Below, piece after piece: positions 21,590 through 33,169 of a stretch of DNA of 64,000 bases. Source of the DNA: Meandrina meandrites (Eukaryota > Cnidaria > Anthozoa > Scleractinia > Meandrinidae); assembly GCA_963693305.1 (NCBI GenBank), contig OY855908.1, positions 21,687,493 to 21,751,492 of the forward strand, in the 5' to 3' direction. Below the pieces are notes generated by a model that worked only from the letters and a program-made list of their open reading frames with translations, was not told where the DNA came from and did not search any database. How positions within the stretch are numbered: the first letter of the stretch is position 1; every line of letters begins with the position of its first letter. A program made the translations under genes and the position numbers.

Positions 21590-24548
21590 TCATTCTTGGC
21601 ATAAGTTGCAGCCTCGACAGTCACTAACATTTGCAGCTAGGGCAGTGAGGTCCTGATTGCGTATAATGTTCTTAAATTGTTTTAGAGAGGGGGCATTTCT
21701 AATTCTATAAGCCAGATCGTTCCACAGTTTGGGCCCTAGGTAACGAAGTGAGTGTTTTCCGTAAGTTACCGAGGAGAATCGTGGTATAACAAATTCCCGT
21801 TTTCTTAAGTTATATGAGCCGTGATCTAATAGGAAACGATTGCAAAGTCCCTGTGGCAACAAGTTATGCTTAATCTTATACATGAAGATGGCAATGTCCT
21901 GTAATCGTCTGTTGTACAACAATGGTATGTCCGCTTTTGCCAGTAGTTTCTCGTAGCAAGAATGTTTATGTTGAATGTTAAAAAAATGTTTATGTTGAAT
22001 GTTAAAAAAACAAAAAAAAAAAAGAATGTTTATCCTTAAATACTGCCCTGAGTCCTCTTTCCTGTATACGCTCAAGCTTTCTTCTGTCGCTAGCCTTGCA
22101 GAAGTGCCAGGTGAGGTGACAGTAAGTTAAGTGCGGTAAAATTGCAGCTTTATATAATTGCAGCTTTGCTTCTGTTGGTATCAGGTTTTTCAGTCTCATA
22201 AGGACTCCAATCCTTTGACTTGCTTTTTTACACACGTTGTTGATATGATGGTTAAAATTAAGCTTATTGTCAATCGTCACTCCTAAAAGGCTTAGCTTCT
22301 CTGTCGACTCTATTTCGCTGCCTTGAATGCTCATGCTCAGATTTGTTGTCTCTCTTTTGTTCTGCATTGCCATGGTTTTGTATTTACTATAGTTACCTTT
22401 AAGCATGTCTTCATACCATTTGGAAGCTTTTTCAGCATTCTTGTTAAGTGATGACTTTACGTTTGCAAGATCCTTTCCTGCTTCGTAAATCTGATGATCG
22501 TCCGCGTACATAGACAGGTTCGATTTGATTTCATACGCCAGGTCGTTCTGGAAGATGTTCCAAAGAAATGGCCCCAACGCAGATCCTTGTGGGCATCCTC
22601 TGTTTACCACTTGCCAAGAACTAGTCTGTGATCCCATTCTGATTCTGTTTTGTCGATTGGAGAGATACGAGCGTAGAAGATTAACGGTGTTTTCCTCAAA
22701 ACCATAGGCCCTTAACTTGTTAAGCATGAGTCGTGGGTGAAGTGAGTCAAATGCTTTTGACATATCCGTAGATAATATAGCTACACATTGGTGCCCGTCC
22801 CTCGCAAGTTTCCATTGTTCCACCAGGGAGACAAGGGTTGTCTCACAGCTATGAGATTTGCGGTAAGCGGTAATGCAATCGGATAGGCGACTTTCGAATT
22901 GAGAAGTGATCTGTTTGCTAATCAGCTGCTCAAAGACTTTGTCCACAGCAGAAAGGACAGTAACCGGTCTGTAGTTCTCTTTGTCGAGATGATCGTCTTT
23001 CTTGAAGACGGGTATCCATTCCCCCCTTTTCCATTCACTTGGCCACTTTCCACTGGAGATGCAGGAGTTATATAACTTAGTGAGGGGTGTGGCTAGTTCC
23101 TTTGCTCCCAGTTTCAGTACTTTAGCCGGGATAGCATCATTACCCGTTGCTTTACTTGTTTTAAGTGATTCGAGTGCACACAGTACTTGTGTTCTGTTGG
23201 TAGGGTCGACTGTTATTGCTTGTTCATTTTGGCAATTTGATCTAATCCGAGCTAGACTTGGATGGTTACATAGTTGTTTCTCTGATTGCTGAGCCCTGTC
23301 TCCGCCAATGCTGTCGGCAAGGGTGGCAAAGTGACATGCTAGAGTCTCGGCAACGGTTGTTTGGTCACTAACTACTTTGAGGTTAATTTCTGCTTGTTTG
23401 TTGGTACAAGTCTTCGATCCCAAAAACGGTTTAAAGGTTTTGAAAAATTCTTTAGAATTTGTCGTTAATTCATTGGCTTTCTTTTTCCAATATTGTTTAA
23501 TTGCAATCCTACGTTGTCTCGTTGCTTCATTGCGACACCTTTGTTTCACCTCCCAGTTGTGCGCTGATTTGTCTTTGTAATACTTTGCAGCGGCTCTTCT
23601 TTTTGCCCTTATAGCATTTTTCCACGATGTTGTCATGTAAGGGACATCCTCAGATCTCACTCGCATCTTTTTCAAGGGAAAACATTCATCCACTATATCC
23701 TTCATCAGAGTTTTCCAGTAATATTCCTGGTCGTCTACGTCATCAAACAGATCTCCCACGTGCCAAGGAGCGGTGGCTAACTTATTTGTATACACTTCCA
23801 TGTCACAATTCTTATAGTTCCTGAAAGTGACAATTTTATTCTGATAACGCTTAACTGTCTCCTTCATCAAACCATATATTAACAGGTGATCGCTCAAAGC
23901 TGTATCGTAGGTACCACATTGCGTGAACATCTCAGGTCTATTAGTGAGCAAAACATCAATTAAAGTGCTGGTGGTTGTCGCACCTTTCCTTTCAATTCGA
24001 GTCGGTTCCTTTATTAAGCATTCAAAACCCTGTTCCGATTCCAAATCAATAAGCAGTTTTCCTTCACTCGTATTAGGTCGTAACCTATCGAGATTTAGGT
24101 CACCAATTATAGCAACAATGCCTCTCTGGAGATAGGCCCAATTGCAAATATGGCTTAATTCGTCCTCAAGGTCGAGCTGGTAGTTTCCAGTTAGCGCTCT
24201 CGGTGGTCGGTACATTCCAATCATAATCATCTCCTTTCTACCGACTGTTATTTCAAGCGCGATTGCTTCGATGCATTTGTATGTTCTGTTGAAATTCAGC
24301 CTTTTACAAGGGATTACAGCAGATACAAAAGCCAGAATGCCTCCTCCACCTTTCTTTCTATCTTTGCGAAACAATGAGTAGCCTGGTATATAGAATTGAC
24401 TGTTCGGGTAAGTTGAGTCAATCTTCGTTTCCCCGATAAAGATAATATGCGCTTTTATTTTGTGAATCACATCGACAAGCTCATCGAACTTATTCTGGAT
24501 GCTGTTTATGTTAAGATGACACAGAAGCAATTCTTTGCTGGAATTTGT
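21590..24548 (-). pseudogene. CR1-like endonuclease-reverse transcriptase
   Basis: Reading leftward from the TGA: an apurinic-type endonuclease (L-N-I-N-S-I-Q-N-K-F, G-E-T-K-I-D, G-D-L-N-L-D, S-D-H-L-L), then the reverse transcriptase with N-Y-R-P-V-T, motif A S-T-D-M-S-K-A-F-D-S, motif B G-C-P-Q-G-S-A-L-G-P and motif C M-Y-A-D-D, then the C-terminal R-Y-L-G-P-K-L-W-N-D-L domain. The frame is open from 24548 to about 22025, where a short A-rich insertion breaks it; the C-terminal part resumes in another frame and ends at 21590. No ATG is needed at 24530, since the frame runs straight from the PHD part apart from the TGA. Confidence 0.88.
21960..22024 (+). repeat. Short A-tailed insertion inside the LINE
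   Basis: AAGAATGTTTAT occurs on both sides (ending near 21969 and 22032). The inserted segment contains two tandem copies of ATGTTTATGTTGAATGTTAAAAAA-like sequence and ends in a run of A. The insertion breaks the LINE reading frame. Confidence 0.7.
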
Positions 24549-25070
24549 TCACTTGGCTTCGAGTTCTTGAGCTGAGACAAGATCTTGATTTGCATATATT
24601 CCTTCACCAGATAGATCATGCATTTCAACAGAAAACTTGGTTTGTTCAAACCTGACCGAATCTTCTGAGAAGAATGAATCACTCAGTGGTGGTAGAGAAC
24701 AGAGGGCACACGTCCAATCCATGTGTGGGTGAGCCAAATAATAACGAAATATATTCCTGGACGTATTGAGACATTTTGCGTGGAACCATGATTTGCATAT
24801 AGCACACAAGATGGCGTCTTGGTTGTTTCGAACGTTCTTGTGGCATTCGCCGCATGGATATTTCGCTTTTGGCTTCTCACTAGGACCAGGGTTTGACGAG
24901 ACATCACCGCAAATGAGGTGTTTCTCGATTTGAAAAGAACTCGTCCCATTTGATGTGTGAAGAATGCGTCCTGGAAGATAGCGCTTTCCGCGGTGTTTAA
25001 CTTTGTCACACAATACTGGTTGATTTGCCAGAAGCGCTGTTATCATCGGAACTTTGTCTCTCGAACTCAT
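24549..25070 (-). CDS. CR1-like N-terminal protein with 2A-like motif and PHD finger
   Basis: The 173-residue frame starts M-S-S-R-D-K. Residues 55-63 read GDVSSNPGP, resembling the D-V-E-x-N-P-G-P signature of ribosome-skipping 2A peptides with E replaced by S. Residues 73-124 form a PHD-type zinc finger: C-x-x-C, C-x-x-C, W-F-H-A-K-C, W-T-C-A-L-C. The frame ends with TGA at 24549-24551, but the same frame continues without interruption into the endonuclease, so this could originally have been one polyprotein. Confidence 0.8.
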   Translation of the reverse strand: MSSRDKVPMITALLANQPVLCDKVKHRGKRYLPGRILHTSNGTSSFQIEKHLICGDVSSNPGPSEKPKAKYPCGECHKNVRNNQDAILCAICKSWFHAKCLNTSRNIFRYYLAHPHMDWTCALCSLPPLSDSFFSEDSVRFEQTKFSVEMHDLSGEGIYANQDLVSAQELEAK

Positions 25071-25073
25071 TTC

Positions 25074-26240
25074 AATGTCATTTGTCTAAAAATATGGAAA
25101 TATGCAGTTAATTACAGTTAGATCAATTACTGTCGCTCCTGGTGAAAAAGAATTTCAAATGAATCATGATCACATCTATCAAAGGTCCTGTTTCTGGTTT
25201 TGTAGCATGAAAATTTGATATTCTCTTCAAGTCAAATGCTTGAATTTATCCATGAATAGAAAACAGATCGATCAATCTTACTGTAATTTCTGTCAAAATA
25301 AACAAGGATCAAAGGTCTGTTTGAGCCTACAACTATTTTGCATGAAGTATGAGCGGTGGTTTGAAGCAGTACGTGTAAAAGAGAAATGATAAAACACTTG
25401 GAGAAGAATGCGTGGCAATTTGAGCTATCATGTTTGCTACTACAAATGCATGTACGAAGGTGTAAAAAATAACATTTTCATCAAATGTTTCACCATTTTG
25501 GATCTCCACTGGGGATCTCCATGGTTCACCAAAAAAGCTTTTGCAATTTATAAAGTGCTTGAAATAATCAGAATTACTCTGTTTTATTGTAAACCCTTAG
25601 CAATGTGAGTCTGCTCACGTCCAGGAATGAAACTGCCTTCAGCTAGGACTCGTATTTTGCTTTTTCAAACTAGTACAATTGTTACCATCGGAAAGCCAAA
25701 CATTTACTGAACATTTCCCACCTATTCGTGTTAAGTGACATATAGTTACCAAGGCCCCGCTCATACATGTGTTTGCTTTTTCATGTCTAGCGGCAGGCTT
25801 GGTGAGTATATGTCTTTGTTAACATAATCACATTGTAGTTTCACATCTAACCCTTAAACATCGCCAGTTTTCTAACCATTAAATGAAATCAACTAACCAA
25901 CCTTCCACTGTAAAGACTAAAACATGCCTAAAACATGACTGATTAAACTTTGATTATATATATTGTCAATTGATCCTTGGCTGGATTGTTTGTATCTTTG
26001 ATTGCACTTAACCAGTACACAGGCAAGTTATAATGCCTTTACCAGCTGCCATTATTATTTTACAATTGTATACATATGTTCTACCATTTAAGAACAGGGT
26101 GAAAAAGGTTAAAACACCTTTGGCATTGCTTTGAATCACTGGGGTCGCAGGCTGCTCCCAGGAAAGCAAGAGGTGGGGGGATGTTGAAAACATATCACAT
26201 CCTTGATATGTTTTTCATGTTCCTTGGCTAAATTCAAGTC
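25074..26240. other. Intron 3 stretch, nothing recognised
   Basis: AT-rich DNA between the two LINEs. The open frames here are short and unrelated to anything I recognise. Confidence 0.5.
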
Positions 26241-26244
26241 TGAG

Positions 26245-28290
26245 AAAATTAATTCATAAAAAGCGTCGACTATGGAAGAAAGCAACGTCCTCTGGGGATA
26301 CTAATCATTGGTCTGCATACAAAAGGTTTAACAACAGGGTCAAAGACAGCTTGCGTAAAGCTTATCACAGCTACGTTAACCAATTAACCGAATCTCTAAG
26401 TTCCAACCCTAAGAAGTTCTGGTCGTTTGTTAAGTCACGTACAGGTACATCTAGCGTGCCGAGCTGCATTGAATACAATATGGAATCAAGGCTTACTGTC
26501 CTGCCGATAAAGCTGAAATCTTTAACAAGTTCTTTCATTCTGTGTTTAGTAGACCAGTTGAGGAATTTTCACCACTGTCTAATATGTCTTCCAGCCATGT
26601 TATCAGTGACCTAATTTGTACTGAGGATGATGTTGCAAAAGTGTTGGCTGAGCTTGAAACTAACAAATCACACGGACCTGATAACATTCCTCCAAGAATT
26701 TTGAAAGTATGTGCGAAAGAACTTGCACCTTCTCTCGCCAAGTTATTTAACATCTCCTTGAGTTCTGGTAACTTGCCCAGTGAGTGGAAAGTGGCTAATG
26801 TCGTACCGATACAGAAGTCAGGGGATCGCGTCTTAGCAACAAATTATCGTCCCGTGTCATTAACAAGCGTTGTTGTTAGGTCATTGGAACGCTTAATCCA
26901 CAAACACATTATGGTCTTTCTCACCGACCAGAGTCTGTTATGCGACAACCAACATGGATTTAGGAAATATCGCTCTTGTCTCACGCAGTTGCTCCAATTA
27001 TTACATCATTGGTTTTCAACGTTGGACAAACATGGAGCAGTTGATGTTATGTTCCTAGACTTTTCAAAGGCATTCGACAAAGTTTCCCACCAACATCTCT
27101 TTTTAAAACTGAATACCTATGGAATTAAAGGCCAGTTACTTGGTTGGATTAGAAATTTATTAGTTGGAAGAAAGCAGAGAGTGGTCATTGAAGGTCATGC
27201 ATCTAATTGGCTAGAAGTTACATCGGGGGTGCCCCAAGGGAGTATTCTGGGACCACTTTTATTCCTGGTTTACATCTGATCAATGATATTCCTACTAGTG
27301 TTTCCAGCTGTAACGTGGACCTGTTTGCGGACGATAGTGTTCTCCATCGGCAGGTATCGTCTTTTGAGGACTGTCAACTCTTTCAGAATGATCTGGTTTC
27401 AGTAAGGCAATGGTGCGATGCTTCACAAATTCAACTCAATGAAAAGAAATGTCGTGTACTTCAAGTTACAAGACAAAAACATCCTCTCAATCAAGACTAT
27501 AGCCTGGATAGTAAGAAGTTAGAAGTTGTCAATTATCACAAGCACCTTGGAGTCACTATCTCTGAAACATTATCATGGGATTACCACATCAACTCCATCT
27601 GTGCCAAAGCTAGACGTGTAATGGGATTGATTCGAAGAGCATTTGGATTTAAGTCTCCAGCGGCGGTTGAAGTGGCTTTTAAAACCCTAGTTAGACCATT
27701 ACTGGAATACTGCTGTCCTGTATGGAATCCTTACCTGGTCAGTCATGTCAAATCAATTGAAGCAATCCAACGAAGAGCGACAAAACTAATATGCGGATCA
27801 GATTTATCTTATGAGCAAAGACTTGATAAACTTAGGTGGCCTACACTTGAACTAAGAAGAAAGTTCCTCTCTTTGGTGCAAGTGTATAAGATAATATTTG
27901 GACTTTGTGACATCGATGCTGCTAAGTACTTTGACATAGTACGCGAATCTCGTACTAGATCCAATCACAAGCATAAATTAAGACCTAAGTATGCCCGTAC
28001 TAATTACTTTAAGTTTTCCTTTTTTAACAGATATATAAACGACTGGAATTCGTTGCCGAGTGATGTCCTTGAGGCTCATTCATTAAGTTTATTTGAGAAA
28101 AAGTTGTTAAACCATCTAATGTTGTAGTAATATGATTATATATATATATATATTAATATTACTTATCTTAGTTTATTAAATTGTAACTAGCTTTATCTCT
28201 TTGTTTATTTTAGCTTTATTTAGGAGAACAGTTTTTATATGGGAATTCAGTTTCCCCCTGCTGTTATCCTCCCATTAGTTTTTATTATTA

Positions 28291-28387
<97 letters not shown>

Positions 28388-28510
28388 TATTTTTTTTATT
28401 ATTATTATTTATTTTTCTTATATATCTTATCTTTTTAATTGTAAATGTTTGTTGTTTGGGGAACCTTAATAAATAAACAAATAAATAAATAAATAAATAA
28501 ATAATGATTA
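26245..28510 (+). mobile_element. CR1-like LINE, 5'-truncated, with (TTA)n and (AAAT)n tail
   Basis: The readable sequence begins inside the linker before the reverse transcriptase and runs to a long (TTA)n tract (28269-28395) followed by (AAAT)n (28468-28504). The endonuclease is missing. It lies in sense orientation in intron 3 of the host gene. Confidence 0.8.
26250..28127 (+). pseudogene. CR1-like reverse transcriptase, frameshifted
   Basis: The linker K-K-R-R-L-W-K-K and W-S-A-Y-K-R-F-N-N-R is followed by a frame change near 26488, then N-Y-R-P-V-S-L-T-S, Q-H-G-F-R-K, motif A D-F-S-K-A-F-D-K-V, motif B S-G-V-P-Q-G-S-I-L-G-P. A second break lies at about 27278, where a 5-bp insertion-like sequence (TGATC) follows the Y-I of Y-I-N-D. 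The frame resumes with L-F-A-D-D (motif C) and continues through the C-terminal R-R-A-T-K-L-I and R-Y-I-N-D-W-N-S-L-P segments to a stop at 28127. Confidence 0.88.
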
Positions 28511-28599
28511 TGATGGCTACTTCAAAAAATGTTTCTGCCAATGGGTTGAGTGTCAACCTTGGTGTCCAAGGCATAACAGCCTTGATAAAGAAAGACAGT

Positions 28600-28735
28600 A
28601 AATTTTAAGTTCAGTAGTAAAGTGGGATGATGTCATAACATATTCATCATGTCGCGAACATATGGGACGGAGAGAAATCTGATTCCCCAACAGGAATCAA
28701 AAGAATGACCTCCCAAACCACTGAGCTAAGGACAG
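28600..28735 (-). mobile_element. Diverged tRNA-derived SINE or tRNA pseudogene
   Basis: On the minus strand CTTAGCTCAGTGGTTTGGGA fits a polymerase III A-box and TTTTGATTCCT a weak B-box at the right distance (28677-28735). The sequence after it does not resemble the other SINE family in the window. It cannot fold as a clean tRNA by eye. Confidence 0.45.
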
Positions 28736-29019
28736 ACTCATGGTGAGCAAGGCCATTTATAAGGTTCCAACATGACAAGGGTCCTGCATATTGCTGGGAT
28801 CAGCAATGTTGATAGCATTGTCTGCAGCCAGTTAATGAGGAGAACCTTCAAAGATGTCATAGAAGTAACTGTTTTGTAAATGATTTGGAAATAACCTGCA
28901 TTCAAATACGAATATTTATGACATTTATCAGGATATCTTAAAATAAAAAAAGTTTTGAAAGAGGGTCAGTTTTCGGGTAACCTGATACCTCAAATAACTA
29001 GGCTTGAACATTCTTTCAG

Positions 29020-29308
29020 AGTGATAGATGTGATTGACGACTACGAATCTCAGTTCAGTGAAATGCAGGAAGAGCTTGATCATTTGAGAAAAGAAACAGA
29101 AAGCCACAATTCCTCCTATGTTGGTAGTTATGGCGAGCCGGCTGCAGACAGTGAAGAGGTGTCTCAGTCTGCAGACAGCAGTACTACTGTTAGCAGTGAT
29201 GCAGCCCCCACAGATCCTCTGAAGGGAGATGGGGGGAAGTGGATAAAAGATGGAGAAGCTGTTACACTGAGTGAAAACAAATACCAAGCTGTGGAAGAAA
29301 AACTACTA
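29020..29308 (+). CDS. CEP70: CEP70-like exon 4 of window, largest exon
   Basis: The acceptor is ATTCTTTCAG ending at 29019; the donor is GTAAGT at 29309. After the split codon the exon reads VIDVIDDYESQFSEMQEEL, matching the D-x-Y-E-S motif of CEP70, then a serine, glutamate and aspartate-rich low-complexity linker, then a return to charged helix before E-E-K-L-L. It contributes 1 base to a split codon plus 96 full codons and ends in phase 0. The open frame extends upstream to 28955, but that part is intron read through the acceptor. Confidence 0.85.
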
Positions 29309-29586
29309 GTAAGTCATATTTGTAAATTGCTTTGTTATAAACATTTCTCTTTAGCTGGTGATGTAATCATTTGCAATAAAATACCCATGCATCGTGGAAA
29401 TTATTGAATCATTTAATTCATCAAATGAGCCTATGGAAGTAACCTTCCAGGGGAAAATGTTTATATCCAGCCTTTCTCAGCTATTAATTTTGATTTTGAT
29501 CTGCTATAATGTCTATTTCTATTCAGCATTACTAACAACAACTAATTAAGAATTGGTTCAAAATGTTTGATGTGCTTTCTTACCAG

Positions 29587-29675
29587 TGTACAGAAAAACA
29601 GCTAAAAGACTCCAAGAAATTGATCAAGCTTCTGGAGAGTGAAAACACACATTTGAAGCTGGAATTGGAATCCAG
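29587..29675 (+). CDS. CEP70: CEP70-like exon 5 of window
   Basis: The acceptor TTACCAG ends at 29586 and the donor is GTTTTT at 29676. The exon begins C-T-E-K-Q-L-K-D-S-K-K and ends L-E-L-E-S plus two bases (AG). This is one of the two best matches to CEP70, whose equivalent segment is also a Q-L-K-E-S-K coiled coil leading to an E-T-R-P turn. The intron before it is only 278 bp, the shortest in the window and free of recognisable repeats. Confidence 0.85.
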
Positions 29676-30110
29676 GTTTTTTTCAGATTTCTTTTTATTT
29701 GATAATTATCGTTTCAGTAGCAACATTATTAGGATCATGTTTGATCATAACCGTGGCAATGGTAATGATGACAATAAAAATTTAAGCAATGTATACATGT
29801 CATTAAAAAGAAGAACCAAAATCTTAATCACCTTCACCTAAAAAAGTCTGAATACCAAATAGCATTGCCTATTTCAAGTTCAGAGCACTTGCCAAAAAAC
29901 TAATGAATTCTAAAAAAAGAATAAACAAGCAGAAATTTGAATTGGCATATCCACAGAGTGGCTCTTGATCTGCTATTTCCTGATTGAATTGGAATTTAGC
30001 AATGCTGGGGTTTTGGAGGGATGAAAACCGGATAACCCAGTCAACAAATGCAGCCCCACACTGGGTTAAGGAACCCAAGCCATATTATTTGGTGGAAGGT
30101 GCCAACATAG
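29676..30110. other. Start of intron 5, nothing recognised
   Basis: AT-rich DNA between exon 5 and the TTAA-flanked element; no structure was recognised. Confidence 0.4.
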
Positions 30111-30114
30111 TTAA

Positions 30115-32620
30115 TAGAGGAGACTGGTTATGAAACCCGGCGAACTTCAAAGAAATATCTCTTTGTTATGGTTTTTGCATCGTCACGTGACATTGACCCT
30201 GCACAAGCAAAATTTCAAGATGGCGTCCCGAGTGAGTTCTATTCGAAGCGTGGTTGAATCCACTGTGAAAGTTGGCTTGTTCTGGTTGAAAATGAGTCAA
30301 AAACCATAAGTTTTACAAGATAAAAGATCTTCGATTGCAATACCAGGCGATAATTCCGCTGCCTTCGGCTGTGGATCACACAGAAGGAGAAGAGAAATCG
30401 ACATTTGGAAGCTATTCGCACCAACACTTAGAGGCACACATAGGAAATGGAAGAAAGGCTGGCTGAACAAAATAGCCGAGCCGAGAGTGATAGGGTACTG
30501 TTTATCTGTGTAAATTATTTTGAAGCCAAAGACACAGAAATATGTATAAGGTTTGTTTGACCATAGCATAGTACTAAGTAGAAGGGAAGGTGTTTATACC
30601 CACCATCGCATGCATACAAATTTCGAATTCACTGTAAAGAGAAAGTTTCTTTCTCGAATATCTTTCTTTCCTTACAATTTTATTTTATTGCTGTCCAACG
30701 CATTTGTAAATGGTTGTTTTGTATAATTTTGTTTTGTTCTTATTAATAAGAATAAACGTGTTTCTGTTGTGAGTCAGAGGCTGACCCATTGCAATATCTT
30801 CACACATATGCATAGGTAATGAAACAGTAAACATTCATGTCACAGTAACAGTTGTTCTTTTTTATGTAGGGATTTCTTTTTCATTTCCATATAGCAGTAA
30901 ACTCTTCGAGTCACAGATTGCTGATCACAATAAAAATTTCTCCTTGTAATATCCATTATTACCTGTACTCCATCACACAGGCCATGATAATTTATCCCTG
31001 GGAATGTATCTTAAAAGTTGAAATAAATCTTCCTCCTATAACTGTTAGAAATATGAACTTATTTTGTTGATCATGGGTTTTCTCCTTCCCTGGTCTACAA
31101 GAGGCTCGAGACATTTGCAAAAAGGTCTTCCTTGTTGTCACTACAGGTATTGCTAGCTCTCTTGGTCAGTCATGAAGTATTCTGAGATTCACACATAATT
31201 GTAGAGCCTGTTTGATTTCTACGTCAGGAATGAAGATTATTTAGAAGTTATCAAATTGAAACTTAGCTATGAGCCTGATGATGAAGACATGATTTTAAAA
31301 AATAAAAATTTGAATGCTTTATTCGCAAATGATATCAAAGTGATTACTTTTGTGTTCCATCATCCCAGATGATCATGTTTGGATCCAGGGTAGATGTTGT
31401 ATCCACTTATGTTCATCTAAGACACTCTAAATGCTGTTGTGCAAGGGTGACCTATTTGGTGGAATGACGGAATGTCACTAGTTTGCTTGCGGTTAGGTTC
31501 ACCCCGGTTTGCTTGCAGTTAACTTTTGTTGGTTAGGGCAATAAACTTTTGCCATTCTGTCATTCTGCCAAATTGTGTCACCCACTGTGCAACATATCAA
31601 TTGTAAAGCAAATTGGGGGAGGGGGGTTACATGTAGGTGCCCATTTTGGAATAAAGTAAAAAGAACTGAGGTAAGGATAGCTGGCTATTGTCTCTATTTG
31701 TGCAAAATTTCAATTTCTCCAAAGTCTCATAGTTTTATAAACCAACACTGAATAAGTAAGATTTTGATTGTATTCAGAGGAAACAATTAAGGAATCCTTC
31801 CCTTCCTATTCTAAAGTTTTGCATCCCTGTGTCTCAAAACCTTCCACTTAAAATTCACATATGAATATACATTTTCAGCTCACTTTTACTTTTTCCATTT
31901 GTTTACTTGTTTGATATTTATATATTTAGTCGTGGGCTACCTGCACTACAGTAGCTCTTAGCCAAGTGTTTACATTTACATTTCTTCCCCAGGTAATTGC
32001 AAACATTCTCTTAATGCTGAACCCACAACAACAACACCCCAAAATGTATTTGTCTATGGTAACTAAATAATATTTGAAGAGTTAAAACATAAAGTGCGGC
32101 AGCCAAATTGTATGCTGGCTTTTTTGACTCACTGGAACTATTATTAGGAAGCACAAATTATCTACTAGGTATCTAGACTACTACAAGGTCTAGCACTAAA
32201 AACAATATAAACAGATCACCATATCCCAGATCTTTCTCAAAGGTTTAATATAGGAATTTCGTGATTCGCAGGAACCCGAGAGGACATAACCATCGACAGA
32301 TAGGCAAGATATAAGCTTATATTGTAGGCGAGCGTTTGTAGGATTCCACACAAATCGAGCAGCAAATGTGCCGAACATTTAAGCTCATTAGTTTGAAATT
32401 ATGACTCAAAATGGCAACCTGTTATGCTTACATTACTAACTGTGACCGAAAATGCTTTTCTTATACTCCATCGCCTTCCAAAATGTCAAAAATTGCCTCT
32501 AAATCGTCTTCCCAAACAAACAGATCGTGTGCTCCGTCCGCCATCTTGAATGAACTTGTGCATGGTCAGAGTCACGTGACGGGTCTGTTCAACATCGGAG
32601 ACCGCTCCATTGTTTAGCTC

Positions 32621-32657
<37 letters not shown>
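30115..32657. mobile_element. TTAA-flanked DNA element, 2.5 kb, diverged long terminal inverted repeats
   Basis: TTAA at 30111-30114 and 32658-32661 flank ends TAGAGGAGACTGGTTATGAAA and its reverse complement. Similarity between the arms continues inward for about 120 bp and includes a CACGTGAC box and a CAAGATGGCG start-like motif. In the right arm, on the minus strand, a short frame from that ATG reads MADGAHDLFVWEDDLEAIFD before a stop, which resembles an N-terminal acidic segment of transposon-encoded proteins but is too short to assign. The interior has no long frame. Confidence 0.7.
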
Positions 32658-32661
<4 letters not shown>

Positions 32662-32663
<2 letters not shown>

Positions 32664-33165
32664 ATGGCGCCAATGCCTCTCATATAAGTATGAGAGTATG
32701 ATAAAAAATGGTTTTTAGCTCATTATGGGAACAGGCCTTTATCGATTTGAAAGCAATTACTGATAATGTAGTCACTGAGGGACATTAGTATTGAGCATTT
32801 TGAAATGACCATATAGACATCTAGTAATAAAAGTTAAGTGGGTATACATCAAATGAAAGCAGGGGGACTGGTTCCTACTGCAAGCCTCCACTTGTTTGAA
32901 GTGTAAAGAATTGAAGATAGCAGTCCATATGTCTCAAGAAGCCACATTGGTTGGGTGGTTAACAGTCCCATAAGGCAACATCAGTAGGTTTATAACTTCT
33001 ACAACCATAACTTTTGTGAGTTGCATGCTGACATCAAGACCGAACCATCTCAAGGCAAGCCCACGCCCTTTTTTATAAAAGGATATTAACAGCTGACTAC
33101 TATGAGATTGTTGTACCATTCAAGGGTTATCTTGTTTCAGTGCTTAACAGCCAAGGTTTGGACAA
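32662..33165. other. Intron 5 stretch, nothing recognised
   Basis: AT-rich sequence without recognisable structure; the BEL/Pao remnant starts at its right end. Confidence 0.4.
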
Positions 33166-33169
33166 ACAA

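Larger units (their letters stand above)
21254..25073 (-). mobile_element. CR1-like non-LTR retrotransposon, nearly full length
   Basis: The element spans a PHD-containing N-terminal frame, endonuclease, reverse transcriptase, C-terminal region, a 3' UTR of about 300 bp and a terminal (TTA)n tract at 21255-21275. The microsatellite end without long poly-A is normal for CR1/L2-type LINEs. It is antisense in intron 3. The 5' limit is taken as the first coding base and could be further upstream. Confidence 0.85.

Noticed and set aside
28239..28469. Isoleucine-rich hydrophobic small protein
   Set aside because: It is the (TTA)n tail of a LINE.
28955..29407. 150-codon frame as an independent gene
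   Set aside because: Both ends are intron sequence; the internal 29020-29308 part has perfect splice borders and continues the host frame.
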